Source: Myxococcus terminator_A (lineage in GTDB: Bacteria; Myxococcota; Myxococcia; Myxococcales; Myxococcaceae). Taken from it: 64,000 nt of DNA. The notes beneath the pieces were generated by a model. The model worked only from the letters and a program-made list of their open reading frames with translations. It was not told the DNA's origin and made no database searches. A program made the position numbers and the translations under genes. The stretch is from NCBI GenBank assembly GCA_049194865.1, contig JBLZWL010000130.1, positions 14,116 through 78,115 on the forward strand, written 5' to 3'. This document shows positions 55,505 through 63,952 of the stretch, in pieces (within the stretch, counting starts at the first letter, position 1; each line of letters starts with the position of its first letter).

Positions 55505-55864
55505 ATGTTCATCTCAAAGCTCATCTCGAAGGTGATTGGCGAGAAGGGGCAATGGCGGCAGTACAAGGCGCGCACGAAACAACTTCCCGCGAGCTATCGC
55601 ACGGCGGTCGAAGCGCTGGAGCGGTACCTGATGTATTTCGGAACGGGGGGCGACGGGACCGCTATCTACGCGGACCTCGTCGACCTGTTCGAGCAGAGCG
55701 CGGCGAACCGGACGCCGATCCGCCAGATCGTCGGGGAAGATCCCGTGGAGTTCATCGAGACGTTCGTCCGGAACTACCCGCAGGGCCAGTGGCTCCTCCG
55801 GGAGCGGGAACGGCTGACCCACGCGCTCGAGCGCGCCGCTGAAGAAGAGGCGAAGGGCTTCTGA
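55505..55864 (+). CDS. DUF1048-family protein, PadR partner
   Basis: 119 residues behind an AAGGAGG site. It is mostly helical and matches the DUF1048 pattern: LPASYRTAVEALERYLMYFG, then DLVDLFEQSAANRTPIRQIVGEDPVEFIETFVRNY and a charged C-terminal helix. Proteins of this family are almost always encoded next to a PadR regulator and are thought to modulate it or respond to membrane or drug stress; the biochemical role is not established. It is co-transcribed with padR. A 244-base gap without a recognisable gene follows before the serine hydrolase, which may share the unit. Confidence 0.82.
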   Translation: MFISKLISKVIGEKGQWRQYKARTKQLPASYRTAVEALERYLMYFGTGGDGTAIYADLVDLFEQSAANRTPIRQIVGEDPVEFIETFVRNYPQGQWLLRERERLTHALERAAEEEAKGF

Positions 55865-56108
55865 TGACAACACCGCACGCAATGCTCGTGCGGCGTTCGT
55901 AACGAACTCCACGCCGCCAGCGCACCCGCTCCGAGCGAGGACGCCGTCGAGCCCCGGACTTGGACAGGCCATGGCGACATCGCGATTCACCGCGCTCTTG
56001 AAACACAAGCAACAGCGGACCTGAGACGTCAGCCCACGAAGCACGCCTCCAGGCGTTGCGGCGCTGCGTCATTGATCTGTTTCATCCCTCCAGGAAAGGA
56101 AGTGCAGC

Positions 56109-57362
56109 GTGTTGGACACGACAAGCGGAGCCGTGGTGCAGGGACACGTCGAGGATGGTTGGGGGAAAGTGGCCGAGGTCTTCCGGGCGAACTTTGAAGG
56201 GACTCCCGGGGAGGTCGGCGCGGCGTGCTGCGTCTACGTGGACGGCCGTCCCGTCGTTGACCTGTGGGGCGGCCTCGCCGAGCGCGAGGCGAACCGGCCG
56301 TGGAACGAGGACACCATCGCGTTGGTCGCATCCACGACCAAAGGCGCTACCGCGATCTGCGCCCATCTGCTGGCACAGCGCGGCGAGCTCGATCTGGACG
56401 CTCCGGTGGTCAAGTACTGGCCGGAGTTCGGCGCTGCCGGCAAGGAGCATATCCCGGTGCGCTGGCTGCTCTCACACCAGGCCGGTCTGCCGGTCGTCGA
56501 CGGTCCGCTGACCTTCGAAGACGCCTGCGCCTGGCATCCGGTCATCCGAGCACTCGAGGCGCAGAATCCGGAGTGGCGGCCCGGCACCGAGCACGCCTAC
56601 CACGGCATGACCTTCGGGTTCCTGGTCGGGGAGGTCGTGCGGCGAATCACAGGCAAGTCGCTCGGCACCTTCTTCGCCGACGAGGTCGCTGCTCCGCTCG
56701 GGCTGAGCGCTTGGATTGGACTGCCCGAGGAGCAAGAGGGACGGGTGGCGCGTATCGAGTACGCCGCTCCGTTCACGTTGGAGGAGCTGACCGCCGGGAT
56801 GATAGAGACCACCGGCCTCGATAGGGACACGGTCATCGCCTGGATGAACGCCGCGTGGGGTCCGGGCTCGGTGCAAGCCCGCGCCGGCCAGCTCGGCGGC
56901 GCGTTCGATCACACCACTGGCTACATGAACACGCGTGCCTTCCGCGCTGCTGAGTTCCCCTTCGGGAACATGTTCTCGGACGCTCGCTCGCTGGCGCGGA
57001 TGTATGCGGCCACGGTGAGCAAGGTCGACGGCGTGCGGCTGCTGAATCCGGCGACGGTCGAGAAGATGACCGTCGTCCACACCGACAAGACGAAGATGAA
57101 CGGGCTGCCGCCAGGACTGGACGTTCCGGCCGACCGCTCCTTCTACATGTCGCTCGGGTTCTGGCGAGCGTGCCCTCCGATGCCCCTGGTCGGGCCCGGG
57201 TCGTTCGGCCATCCCGGCTCCGGCGGCTCAGTCGGCTTCGCCGACCCCGAGAGCGGTGTCGGCTTCGGCTACGTCATGAACCGCTGGTCATTCCGGGTCG
57301 GCGAACCGCGAGCGTCGAACCTGGCCGCGGCGGTCGTGGCCTGCCTCAAGTCTCGACGTTGA
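56109..57362 (+). CDS. Serine hydrolase of the beta-lactamase/EstB esterase family
   Basis: 417 residues from GTG 56109 (site GGAAAGGAAG upstream). Catalytic features of class C-like serine hydrolases: STTK (Ser75, Lys78), Tyr164 in HAYHGMTFG, and FGHPGSGGS near the C-terminus in the place of the KTG box. No signal peptide, so it is cytoplasmic. Members hydrolyse short esters and occasionally lactams; true beta-lactamase activity is unlikely. The style (YHxxTFG, VDLWGG) and the neighbouring PadR/DUF1048 pair resemble actinobacterial loci, so horizontal transfer is possible. Expression may be controlled by the upstream PadR. Confidence 0.85.
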   Translation: MLDTTSGAVVQGHVEDGWGKVAEVFRANFEGTPGEVGAACCVYVDGRPVVDLWGGLAEREANRPWNEDTIALVASTTKGATAICAHLLAQRGELDLDAPVVKYWPEFGAAGKEHIPVRWLLSHQAGLPVVDGPLTFEDACAWHPVIRALEAQNPEWRPGTEHAYHGMTFGFLVGEVVRRITGKSLGTFFADEVAAPLGLSAWIGLPEEQEGRVARIEYAAPFTLEELTAGMIETTGLDRDTVIAWMNAAWGPGSVQARAGQLGGAFDHTTGYMNTRAFRAAEFPFGNMFSDARSLARMYAATVSKVDGVRLLNPATVEKMTVVHTDKTKMNGLPPGLDVPADRSFYMSLGFWRACPPMPLVGPGSFGHPGSGGSVGFADPESGVGFGYVMNRWSFRVGEPRASNLAAAVVACLKSRR

Positions 57363-57511
57363 GGCACATCTTCAGGGGAGCTGGTGCCGGTGCTCTTCCT
57401 GCTCCAAGGCAGGCCTCCATGGCTCACGCTGGAGCTATCATGACGGGGCAGGCCACAGGGCCCGACGACCCATCGCGGGGAGCGGACCTGGCGCCTGAAC
57501 GAGGATAGACC

Positions 57512-58540
57512 GTGGAAGTCCGACACCTCTCCGCACCCGCCTGGTCGGCGTTCAAATCCTGGCTGCTCAAATTGCCCGGAGTGCCCATCGCCCGCCGCCG
57601 GCTGCTGACGGGCGGCTGTCCGGCGGAGGAGCTGCCCGCGCTCGCGAAGGAACTCAAGCGCGTGCGGGCCGACTTCAAGAAGCGCCCCAACGAAGTCTCC
57701 GCCCCGGCGGACGAGAGACTCCGGAGGGACTACGCGGCGCTGGGTGTGCCCTGGTCCGCGTGGAGCGAGGTGGCGAGCGAGGTCCAGCGCGACCTGAAGC
57801 GCAAGCGGTACGCGCGCTGGACGGGGGCGGATGCGCTCGAGTTCCCCGAGGGGCCTTCCGCCCAGGACCTGGTGACCGTCTTGTTGTTCGGAGGCGTGGA
57901 GCAGGCGCGCCCCCATCTGCTGCGCCGCGCGTCGCTCGCCGCGGGCTCGCTCGAAGCGCTGTGGTGCCGGTGGCTCGCGGGTGAGCCGCTGGAACCCGAG
58001 ACGCTGCGCTCGTTCGCGGGTGCGCCCGAGCAACTCGCCGAGCCCCTCTACACTCCAGGCATCGAGGAGGTGCTGCCGCTGTACTTCGTCGAGCCCGACC
58101 CGGCACGCGCCGAGCGGGCGCTGGAGGTCGCCTCGGCCCATATGGGCTCGTCCCGGTCACAACCGTTGGTGGACTTCCTGCGCTCCCTGCTCGGCCTGTG
58201 GCGTCAGGACACTTCGGTGGAGGAGGTGAGGGCGCGCTTCGATGCGAGTGTCGCGACAGTCTCACCCTCCGAGGTCGCCCAGCTGAGCGCGCCCGCCTAT
58301 CTGTATGGCCGATACATCGAGGCACTCCCCCCACACGCGCTGCTGGAGCGGGTGGGCTCGCGGCTGGAGCGCATCGCCGTGCCTGCGCGGGTCGCCGATG
58401 TCCAGCCCGTGATGGAGGCCCTCGCCGCGCTCGAGGAGTTGACGGCCATGGGCCTGGGCCTGCGCGTGGAGCAGCGTCCTGGGGATGTCCTCCTCTCCGC
58501 ACAGGAGCCGGAGACTGGGGGAGGGGACGAGTTCCTGTAG
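57512..58540 (+). CDS. Hypothetical protein, helical repeat-like
   Basis: 342 residues from GTG 57512. No signal peptide or membrane span. The sequence is rich in amphipathic helices (LPALAKELKRVRADFKKR, LVTVLLFGGVEQARPHLLRRA, ERALEVASAHM, VMEALAALEELTAMGLGL), suggesting a soluble alpha-helical protein. The C-terminal tail (EPETGGGDEFL) is acidic. No family is recognised; it reads like one of the many conserved myxobacterial proteins without assigned function. It stands alone between the serine hydrolase and a surface lipoprotein. Confidence 0.6.
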   Translation: MEVRHLSAPAWSAFKSWLLKLPGVPIARRRLLTGGCPAEELPALAKELKRVRADFKKRPNEVSAPADERLRRDYAALGVPWSAWSEVASEVQRDLKRKRYARWTGADALEFPEGPSAQDLVTVLLFGGVEQARPHLLRRASLAAGSLEALWCRWLAGEPLEPETLRSFAGAPEQLAEPLYTPGIEEVLPLYFVEPDPARAERALEVASAHMGSSRSQPLVDFLRSLLGLWRQDTSVEEVRARFDASVATVSPSEVAQLSAPAYLYGRYIEALPPHALLERVGSRLERIAVPARVADVQPVMEALAALEELTAMGLGLRVEQRPGDVLLSAQEPETGGGDEFL

Positions 58541-58719
58541 CGCTGGAGGCCGGCCGCGTTCCTGTCAGCTCCCCAGCGGCGGTCTCCTGACTCAATCGAA
58601 GCAGGCGGATTGATTCCGGCGGTGACGACGTGCCGGGGAATTTTCGTGCGCTTCGGGTTCCCATGAATCGCGGCTCGCGCATTAGCCGCCCGAAAAGAAA
58701 TCCTTCGGAGGCAGTGCGC

Positions 58720-60405
58720 ATGAGAGTTCGGAGTCTTGCAGCGGTCTTTTTCGTCGTGGTGTCCGCCTGTTCCGCCGGCACCGTAGACGAGCCCGGGAGC
58801 CAGGATGCGCTCGCCGGTGAGCACCAGTCACTCGAGCCGGGCGAGGTTTCGCTCTTCCTCGATTCGTCCCGTCCCACCATCGCGATGGACAGCGATACCG
58901 GTGCGGTGGAACTGGGGATGAAGTTCCGCGTTTCCGTTCCGGGCACCGTCCGCGGCGTGCGCTTCTTCAAGGGCGGGGCCCAGAATGCCGGTCCGCACCG
59001 CGTGAGCCTGTGGAGCCGGGCGGGCGCGAAGCTCGCGGAGGCGACCTCCACGAGCGAGACGACGACGGGTTGGCAGACGGTGCGCCTGGCTTCCCCCATC
59101 ACCGTCATCGCGGGGACCACCTATGTCGTGTCGTACTACGCGTCCGCCGGCCGGTATGGCGCCACCGTGGGCGGCTTCACCACGGAGAAGTCACGCGGCC
59201 CCATCCGGGGACTCGCCTCGGGCGTGGACGGCGTCAACGGCGTCTATCGCTATGGCGGCGGCTTTCCGACACAGGGCTTCCAGAACACCGACTACGCCGT
59301 GGATGTGGTCTTCCTTCCGGACAGCACCGAGCCCACGCCGGATTCCCAGGCGCCGACCGCCCCCTCGGGACTCGTCGCGTCCGCGGCGTCCGCGAGCGCC
59401 ATCAGCCTGAGCTGGAATGCCTCCACGGACAATGTCGGCGTCGCCGCCTATGACGTCTTCCGCGATGGCGTGAAGATTTCCTCCACGGCGAGCCGCACCT
59501 ACTCGGACACGGGCCTCACGGCGGCCACGAGCTACAGCTACCTGGTGAAGGCACGCGATGCCGCGGGCAACCTCAGCGCCAACTCGAACGCCGCCACGGC
59601 GACGACCGGCTCCAACCCTCCGGCCGGTGGCTTTCCGAACGCGAGCAATACGGGCGTACCGGCGGGAACGCAGCTCACGCCCTACACCGGACCGTGCACC
59701 GTCACCGTGGCCAACACGCTCATCGACTCCAAGACGGTGAACTGCGACCTCACCATCCGCGCGGCGGGCGTCATCATCCGCAACTCGAAGATCAACGGGA
59801 ACGTCGCCACCGACGAGAGCTCCACCGGCTTCTCCTTCACCATCACCGACTCCCACGTCGACGCGGGTGACCGCATCGTCACGGGGGTGGGCGCGGTGAA
59901 TTTCACCGCCGTCCGCGTGCACGTGCAGGGCGGCAATCGCTCCATCCACTGCTGGCACGACTGCGAGATTCGCGACTCCTACGTCCATGGCCAGATGACG
60001 GACGAGACGGGGACCGCGCACGAGTCCGGCATCCGGATGGGCCGGAATGTCACGCTCCGGCACAACACCATCATCTGCGACGCGCCGGACGTGCCGCCCG
60101 ACGCGGGCTGTTCGGCGGCGCTCACCGGCTATGGCGACTTCGCCCCGGTGGAGAACAACCTGGTGGAGAACAACTTCTTCCCCGGCACGACGGGCGGCTT
60201 CTGCGCCTATGGCGGGTCGTCCCAGGGCAAGCCGTACTCGGACGCGACGAACAACATCCGCTTCATCGGCAACGTCTTCGGTCGTGGGTCGAGCGGGCGC
60301 TGTGGCTGGTACGGGGCCATCACCAGCTTCGACACCTCGGAGCCGGGGAACGTCTGGTCCAACAACACCTGGGAGGACGGAACGGTCCTTCCTCCGTCGA
60401 ACTAG
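58720..60405 (+). CDS. Surface lipoprotein: DUF4082, fibronectin III and right-handed beta-helix domains
   Basis: 561 residues from ATG 58720, eight bases after GGAGG; the longer frame upstream has no ribosome site and would mask the signal. Lipobox VSAC (Cys17). Domains: DUF4082 beta-sandwich (about 40-205, with VRGVRFFKG and TTYVVSYYAS), FN3 (about 210-290, SLSWNASTDNVGVAAYDVFR), then a beta-helix (about 300-561) with repeated short strands such as VIIRNSKINGN and CEIRDSYVHGQ. Such proteins bind or cleave polysaccharide. The beta-helix opens with NASNTGVPAGT, the same element (NNTGVPAGA) found in the convergent lipoprotein at 60427-61707. Enzymatic activity cannot be decided from sequence. 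Confidence 0.83.
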   Translation: MRVRSLAAVFFVVVSACSAGTVDEPGSQDALAGEHQSLEPGEVSLFLDSSRPTIAMDSDTGAVELGMKFRVSVPGTVRGVRFFKGGAQNAGPHRVSLWSRAGAKLAEATSTSETTTGWQTVRLASPITVIAGTTYVVSYYASAGRYGATVGGFTTEKSRGPIRGLASGVDGVNGVYRYGGGFPTQGFQNTDYAVDVVFLPDSTEPTPDSQAPTAPSGLVASAASASAISLSWNASTDNVGVAAYDVFRDGVKISSTASRTYSDTGLTAATSYSYLVKARDAAGNLSANSNAATATTGSNPPAGGFPNASNTGVPAGTQLTPYTGPCTVTVANTLIDSKTVNCDLTIRAAGVIIRNSKINGNVATDESSTGFSFTITDSHVDAGDRIVTGVGAVNFTAVRVHVQGGNRSIHCWHDCEIRDSYVHGQMTDETGTAHESGIRMGRNVTLRHNTIICDAPDVPPDAGCSAALTGYGDFAPVENNLVENNFFPGTTGGFCAYGGSSQGKPYSDATNNIRFIGNVFGRGSSGRCGWYGAITSFDTSEPGNVWSNNTWEDGTVLPPSN

Positions 60406-60410
60406 CGAGC

Positions 60411-60427
60411 AGGCCTCCCGGAGGTCT
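60411..60427. terminator. Hairpin between two convergent beta-helix genes
   Basis: AGGCCTC (60411-60417) pairs with GAGGTCT (60421-60427) over seven positions (one G-T) with loop CCG. It lies six bases after the plus-strand stop and touches the minus-strand stop, so it can serve both. No T-run. Confidence 0.4.
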
Positions 60428-61707
60428 CAATCGTGTCGCTCGATGGGGACCTCCACGCCCGTGGCCTCCCAGACGTTGCCCGCAGCGGAGAGCTGCGTCT
60501 GGGTGCTCGCGAGCACGGCGCAGTCGTAGAACGTCCGGGCACCGAAGACGTTGTTGCGCACCACCATGCCCTGAAGGCTCGTGCCGCCCGCATGTCCCAG
60601 GTTCACGATGCAGCTGCCGCGGTCGAGCCGGTTGCGTTCCACCCTCACGTCGCGCGTGGGCCCGACCTGCTGGTTCACGAAGATCGCCGCGCCGACGTCT
60701 TCCCCCGGGCCATGCACGTTGCTGTCGTAGATGCCGATGTCGCGCCCCTCGAAGACGCTGATGCCGTACTGGGCGCCCACCGGGTCCAGTGCGTGGATCC
60801 ACGAGGACTCCACCCGCGCGCCGGACCGCAGGCTCATCCCCACCACCACTCCGTGCACGTCGAGCCTGCGCGCGGTGAAGCCTCCGCCCATCACCCCCCA
60901 CTGGAGCGTCGAGGACTCCTCGGCGAACACCTCGATATCCTCCAGCAGGACGCCCGTCGCCCCTGAGACACTGATGATGCCGTCAATCTCGCGGGGCACC
61001 GGCGCGTGCACCACGCACCGTCGCACGGTGACGTTGTTCGCGCGGATGAGCAGTCGACCGTGGATGTCCCGGTCCTCGAGCACGGCCCCCGGTGTGTCCA
61101 GCACGACGTCTCCCTCATGCCGGACCAGGACAGCGCCCGCGGGGACCCCGGTGTTGTTCGGGCCGGGAAGGTCCGGGTTGGCCCGACAGGAGACGTTGGC
61201 CGGACAGGCCTTGCACGCGCCGTCCTCGCACCGGAAGCCATCCGCGCATTCGATGGGTTCGGAGCACAGGGGCTGCGTGAGCCCGAGGTCCTCGAGCGCG
61301 GAGAGCTGGCCGAAGCTCCGCGTTCCTTCGCTCCAGGAGCCCGCCAGCGGGGCAGGGAGGCCATCCCGGGTCATCCGGACCAGGGAGGCGGGGACACGGT
61401 GGCCCGGCGCCGACTCGGCGCGCATCTCGACCCGAGCGGGGACGGCGAGCGTCCGCGTGGAAGGCTCCAGGGCATAGGTCATCCCCACCGACCAGCCGCG
61501 CACCCCCAGCTCCCGGAGGGAGACTGTCTCCTCGCCAGCGAGCGCCCCCGGAGGAAGGGTCACCCGGAGGCGACCGTCGCGCGAGGTGACGGTGCCCCCT
61601 TCGCGCCCGATGACCCGCACGTCGGGCCGCCCGCGTGCATCGAAGAGGCCTTCGCCACACGCGCACGCGAGCAGGCCCAGGGCCGCGACGACGAGGAGGT
61701 CACGCAT
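60427..61707 (-). CDS. Beta-helix lipoprotein, last gene of the caspase operon
   Basis: 426 residues. Lipoprotein signal with LLAC (Cys15; Cys17 also possible). Residues about 30-140 resemble a ZU5/Ig-like N-terminal part (GREGGTVTSRDGRLRVTLPPGAL). A cysteine-rich linker follows (CADGFRCEDGACKACPANVSC), then a right-handed beta-helix from NNTGVPAGA on, with rungs such as NNVTVRRCVVHAP, DIGIYDSNVHGPG and MVVRNNVFGA. It is probably displayed on the outer membrane. The start overlaps the caspase-like stop (TGATG), so it is the fourth translationally linked gene in a unit that begins with a putative sigma factor. The substrate is unknown. Confidence 0.82.
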   Translation of the reverse strand: MRDLLVVAALGLLACACGEGLFDARGRPDVRVIGREGGTVTSRDGRLRVTLPPGALAGEETVSLRELGVRGWSVGMTYALEPSTRTLAVPARVEMRAESAPGHRVPASLVRMTRDGLPAPLAGSWSEGTRSFGQLSALEDLGLTQPLCSEPIECADGFRCEDGACKACPANVSCRANPDLPGPNNTGVPAGAVLVRHEGDVVLDTPGAVLEDRDIHGRLLIRANNVTVRRCVVHAPVPREIDGIISVSGATGVLLEDIEVFAEESSTLQWGVMGGGFTARRLDVHGVVVGMSLRSGARVESSWIHALDPVGAQYGISVFEGRDIGIYDSNVHGPGEDVGAAIFVNQQVGPTRDVRVERNRLDRGSCIVNLGHAGGTSLQGMVVRNNVFGARTFYDCAVLASTQTQLSAAGNVWEATGVEVPIERHD

Positions 61708-63251
61708 CAGAGTCGGAAGCCCAACCCGGTGACGGCTTCGAACGCGGGCCGAAAGACCACGCGGTCATTCAGCCTGAACGAGGCGAGCTGTGCCTCCGCC
61801 TCCGACACCCAGGAGACGCGGCCCCAGAGGGGCAGCGCATGGGAGAGCACCGCCCCGGCGCGTCCGCGGAACGCCGTCCCCTCCGACGTGCTCGTTACCG
61901 ACTGACGGACCGCATCCGCACCCAGCCGGCCACCGGCTTCGAGCCTCCAGATAGGAAGCCGCCAGAGCCACGCGACATCCCCTCCCAGGCTCCGGAGCTC
62001 ATAGGGCAGCCCGGCATCCTGGCCCCGGCCGTCCTGGTATCTCGCGCGGACCCGCAGCGTCTGGGCTGCCCCCATCGCGACGTCCCCTCCCAACAGCAGC
62101 GCGGGCGCGAGCCGCATGCCTCGAAGTGGTGGCGTGTTGAGCCCGACCGCGGCGAGGAGCTCCAGCTCCCGTCCGACGGCCTCGTCGCCCTTTACCCCGC
62201 GCTCGGCGAAAGGCCGCTGCGTCAGGGTGACTGTCGTGGCCGTCCGCTCCTCCCCGCGCATGAGCGCGAACGCGCCGGTCCTGACATCGTCCGCAGTCGT
62301 GCGAATCAGCCGGTAGCTTCCGGCACGCAGCGCGAGCTGCTGGGGCTTCACCGGGTCCTCGCGAAGCTCCAGCACCTCGCCGAGCCCCTCGTCGCGCACG
62401 ACGAGCCAGCGCCTGTCGGGCTCCGTCCCCGGGGCGAAGACGAGACGCGCGTCCGCGTGGCGCAGCTCGGCGAGCACGAGCTCGCCCTTGCCTTTCAGGT
62501 CCAGGGCATACGTCGGACGCTGGGCGACGCCGGAGACCTCGGCTGTATGGGAGACGGTCTTCACATAGGCATAGCGATAGGCTTCCTGGAGCGTGATGCG
62601 ACTGTCTCCATCGGCGTCCGCCGCGCCGCGAAGCCCGGCCGTCAGGTGGTGCGTGAAGAAGCTCCCGCGCAGCTCCGCGCTCTCGAGCGCGTTCTCCCCT
62701 GGGCCAGAGGACGCGATGATAGCGGTCCCATCCGGGGACTCGTCGCTCGTGACGTCGACCGCGAATCCGCCTGGAACGGCCTTCGCCCCCTTCGGGGTGA
62801 TGAGCCCTCCGGACCTGCACGCATCGACGAAGGCCAGTCGCACGTGCGCACGCGAGGCCCCGAGCAGCTTCCTCAGCTCCGCGAAGGTGAGGCTCTCGCT
62901 TGCCAGCTCCAGGCCCTGCTCCGTGGCATGTCCGGACCAGTAGAGGAGCAGCAGGTTTCGCCGCGAGGAGCGGCGGGCCGCTTCGGCGATGCGCTGTTCG
63001 AGCGCGCGCACCTCCGCGAGGAGCCGCGCGCGAGTGGGTTGATGAAGTACGCGCACGTCCTCGTCGTGAAAGCCCCCGAGCTCCTTCAGCGTGTCCGCGA
63101 AGCGCGAGGCATCCGCCTCCGCGAAGCGCAGCCGCGCGTGGCCCGGGGCGCCCATGTTGCCGCCGACCACGATGGCGAAGCGTCGCTCGGGCAGCTGGGC
63201 CATCGCGGAAGACGCGAAGAAGAACATGAAGAGCAACGCAAGCCGGCTCAT
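61707..63251 (-). CDS. Secreted caspase-like (peptidase C14) protein with C-terminal beta-rich region
   Basis: 514 residues. Cleavable signal (MSRLALLFMFFFASSAMA). Peptidase C14 domain (about 22-240): catalytic His108 in YWSGHA and Cys145 in VDACRSG, preceded by RRFAIVVGGN and followed by ASSGPGENALES and FFTHHL. From about residue 330 there is no catalytic motif; the sequence becomes beta-rich and ends GLGFRL, like an outer-membrane or cell-surface domain. Such secreted orthocaspases are common in myxobacteria, usually with DUF4384 proteins. The gene overlaps the anti-sigma-like gene upstream (ATGA) and the beta-helix gene downstream (TGATG). The protease substrate is unknown. Confidence 0.85.
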   Translation of the reverse strand: MSRLALLFMFFFASSAMAQLPERRFAIVVGGNMGAPGHARLRFAEADASRFADTLKELGGFHDEDVRVLHQPTRARLLAEVRALEQRIAEAARRSSRRNLLLLYWSGHATEQGLELASESLTFAELRKLLGASRAHVRLAFVDACRSGGLITPKGAKAVPGGFAVDVTSDESPDGTAIIASSGPGENALESAELRGSFFTHHLTAGLRGAADADGDSRITLQEAYRYAYVKTVSHTAEVSGVAQRPTYALDLKGKGELVLAELRHADARLVFAPGTEPDRRWLVVRDEGLGEVLELREDPVKPQQLALRAGSYRLIRTTADDVRTGAFALMRGEERTATTVTLTQRPFAERGVKGDEAVGRELELLAAVGLNTPPLRGMRLAPALLLGGDVAMGAAQTLRVRARYQDGRGQDAGLPYELRSLGGDVAWLWRLPIWRLEAGGRLGADAVRQSVTSTSEGTAFRGRAGAVLSHALPLWGRVSWVSEAEAQLASFRLNDRVVFRPAFEAVTGLGFRL

Positions 63252-63952
63252 GGAGCGCCGCGCTCGAGCAACACCGTGGCGGTCCGAGCGCCGGGGATGT
63301 GAACCGCCGAGGGGTCGCGCACCGGGCTCCCCTGGAGGGCCTGCTCCACGACGGTCCAGCTCAGGGGCTCCCGCGAAATCACCGCCCAGATCCGCTCCGG
63401 TCCTTCCGTCTCATCGAGCACCGCGCTGCCGGGAATCAGCTGTGCCCCGTCCACCGCGAGCGGCGTCGTCCCTTCGGCGGGCACGAGGCGGGAGACGGAG
63501 CCCGTCGAGTCGACAGAGGCAATCCAGACAAAGGCCGCTGAGCCCGGCGCCACCTGGAAGCGGAGCGCCTCTCCCGGTCGCACCCGCTCCCCCTGGGTCG
63601 CGGCTCGCGGCGCTCCCTGTCCTCCGATGTAGACAGTGAGCTCCTCGCCCTTGGTCGCGTAGCGCGGGACCTCGGGGGAAGGGGAGTGGAGGAGGAACAG
63701 GGCGGCCGCGGCGAGGGCGGCTACCGGCAGCAGCGGCGCCCATCGCCTCAGCGGCGTGGACCTGTCCTGGGTCTTCGCCATCCAGCGAGGGTTCTCGCGG
63801 GCAAACGCGCGCGAAGCCTCCGCGGCGGACCGCTCCCAGGTCTGGCAATGGGCACACCCGGCGATGTGCCTGGCAGTGGCGGGGCTTGCGTTGAGCAGGT
63901 GCTCCTCGAGCGCGAGGTCGCTCGGGCACTGCGCCGTCCGTACCGCGTTCAT
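63248..63952 (-). CDS. Membrane anti-sigma-like protein: zf-HC2, one TM, DUF4384
   Basis: 234 residues. The N-terminal zinc-binding helix has HIAGCAHC (His29, Cys33, Cys36), the anti-sigma zf-HC2 signature. One transmembrane segment follows at about 71-89 (WAPLLPVAALAAAALFLL). The outer part (about 100-200) is a DUF4384 beta domain (LRFQVAPGSAAFVWIASVDS). The fold fits a sigma-factor anchor that senses an envelope signal. It overlaps by ATGA both the end of an upstream partial gene that looks like a sigma factor and the caspase-like gene. Regulation of the caspase operon by this pair is inferred from the order. Confidence 0.8.
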   Translation of the reverse strand: MNAVRTAQCPSDLALEEHLLNASPATARHIAGCAHCQTWERSAAEASRAFARENPRWMAKTQDRSTPLRRWAPLLPVAALAAAALFLLHSPSPEVPRYATKGEELTVYIGGQGAPRAATQGERVRPGEALRFQVAPGSAAFVWIASVDSTGSVSRLVPAEGTTPLAVDGAQLIPGSAVLDETEGPERIWAVISREPLSWTVVEQALQGSPVRDPSAVHIPGARTATVLLERGAP

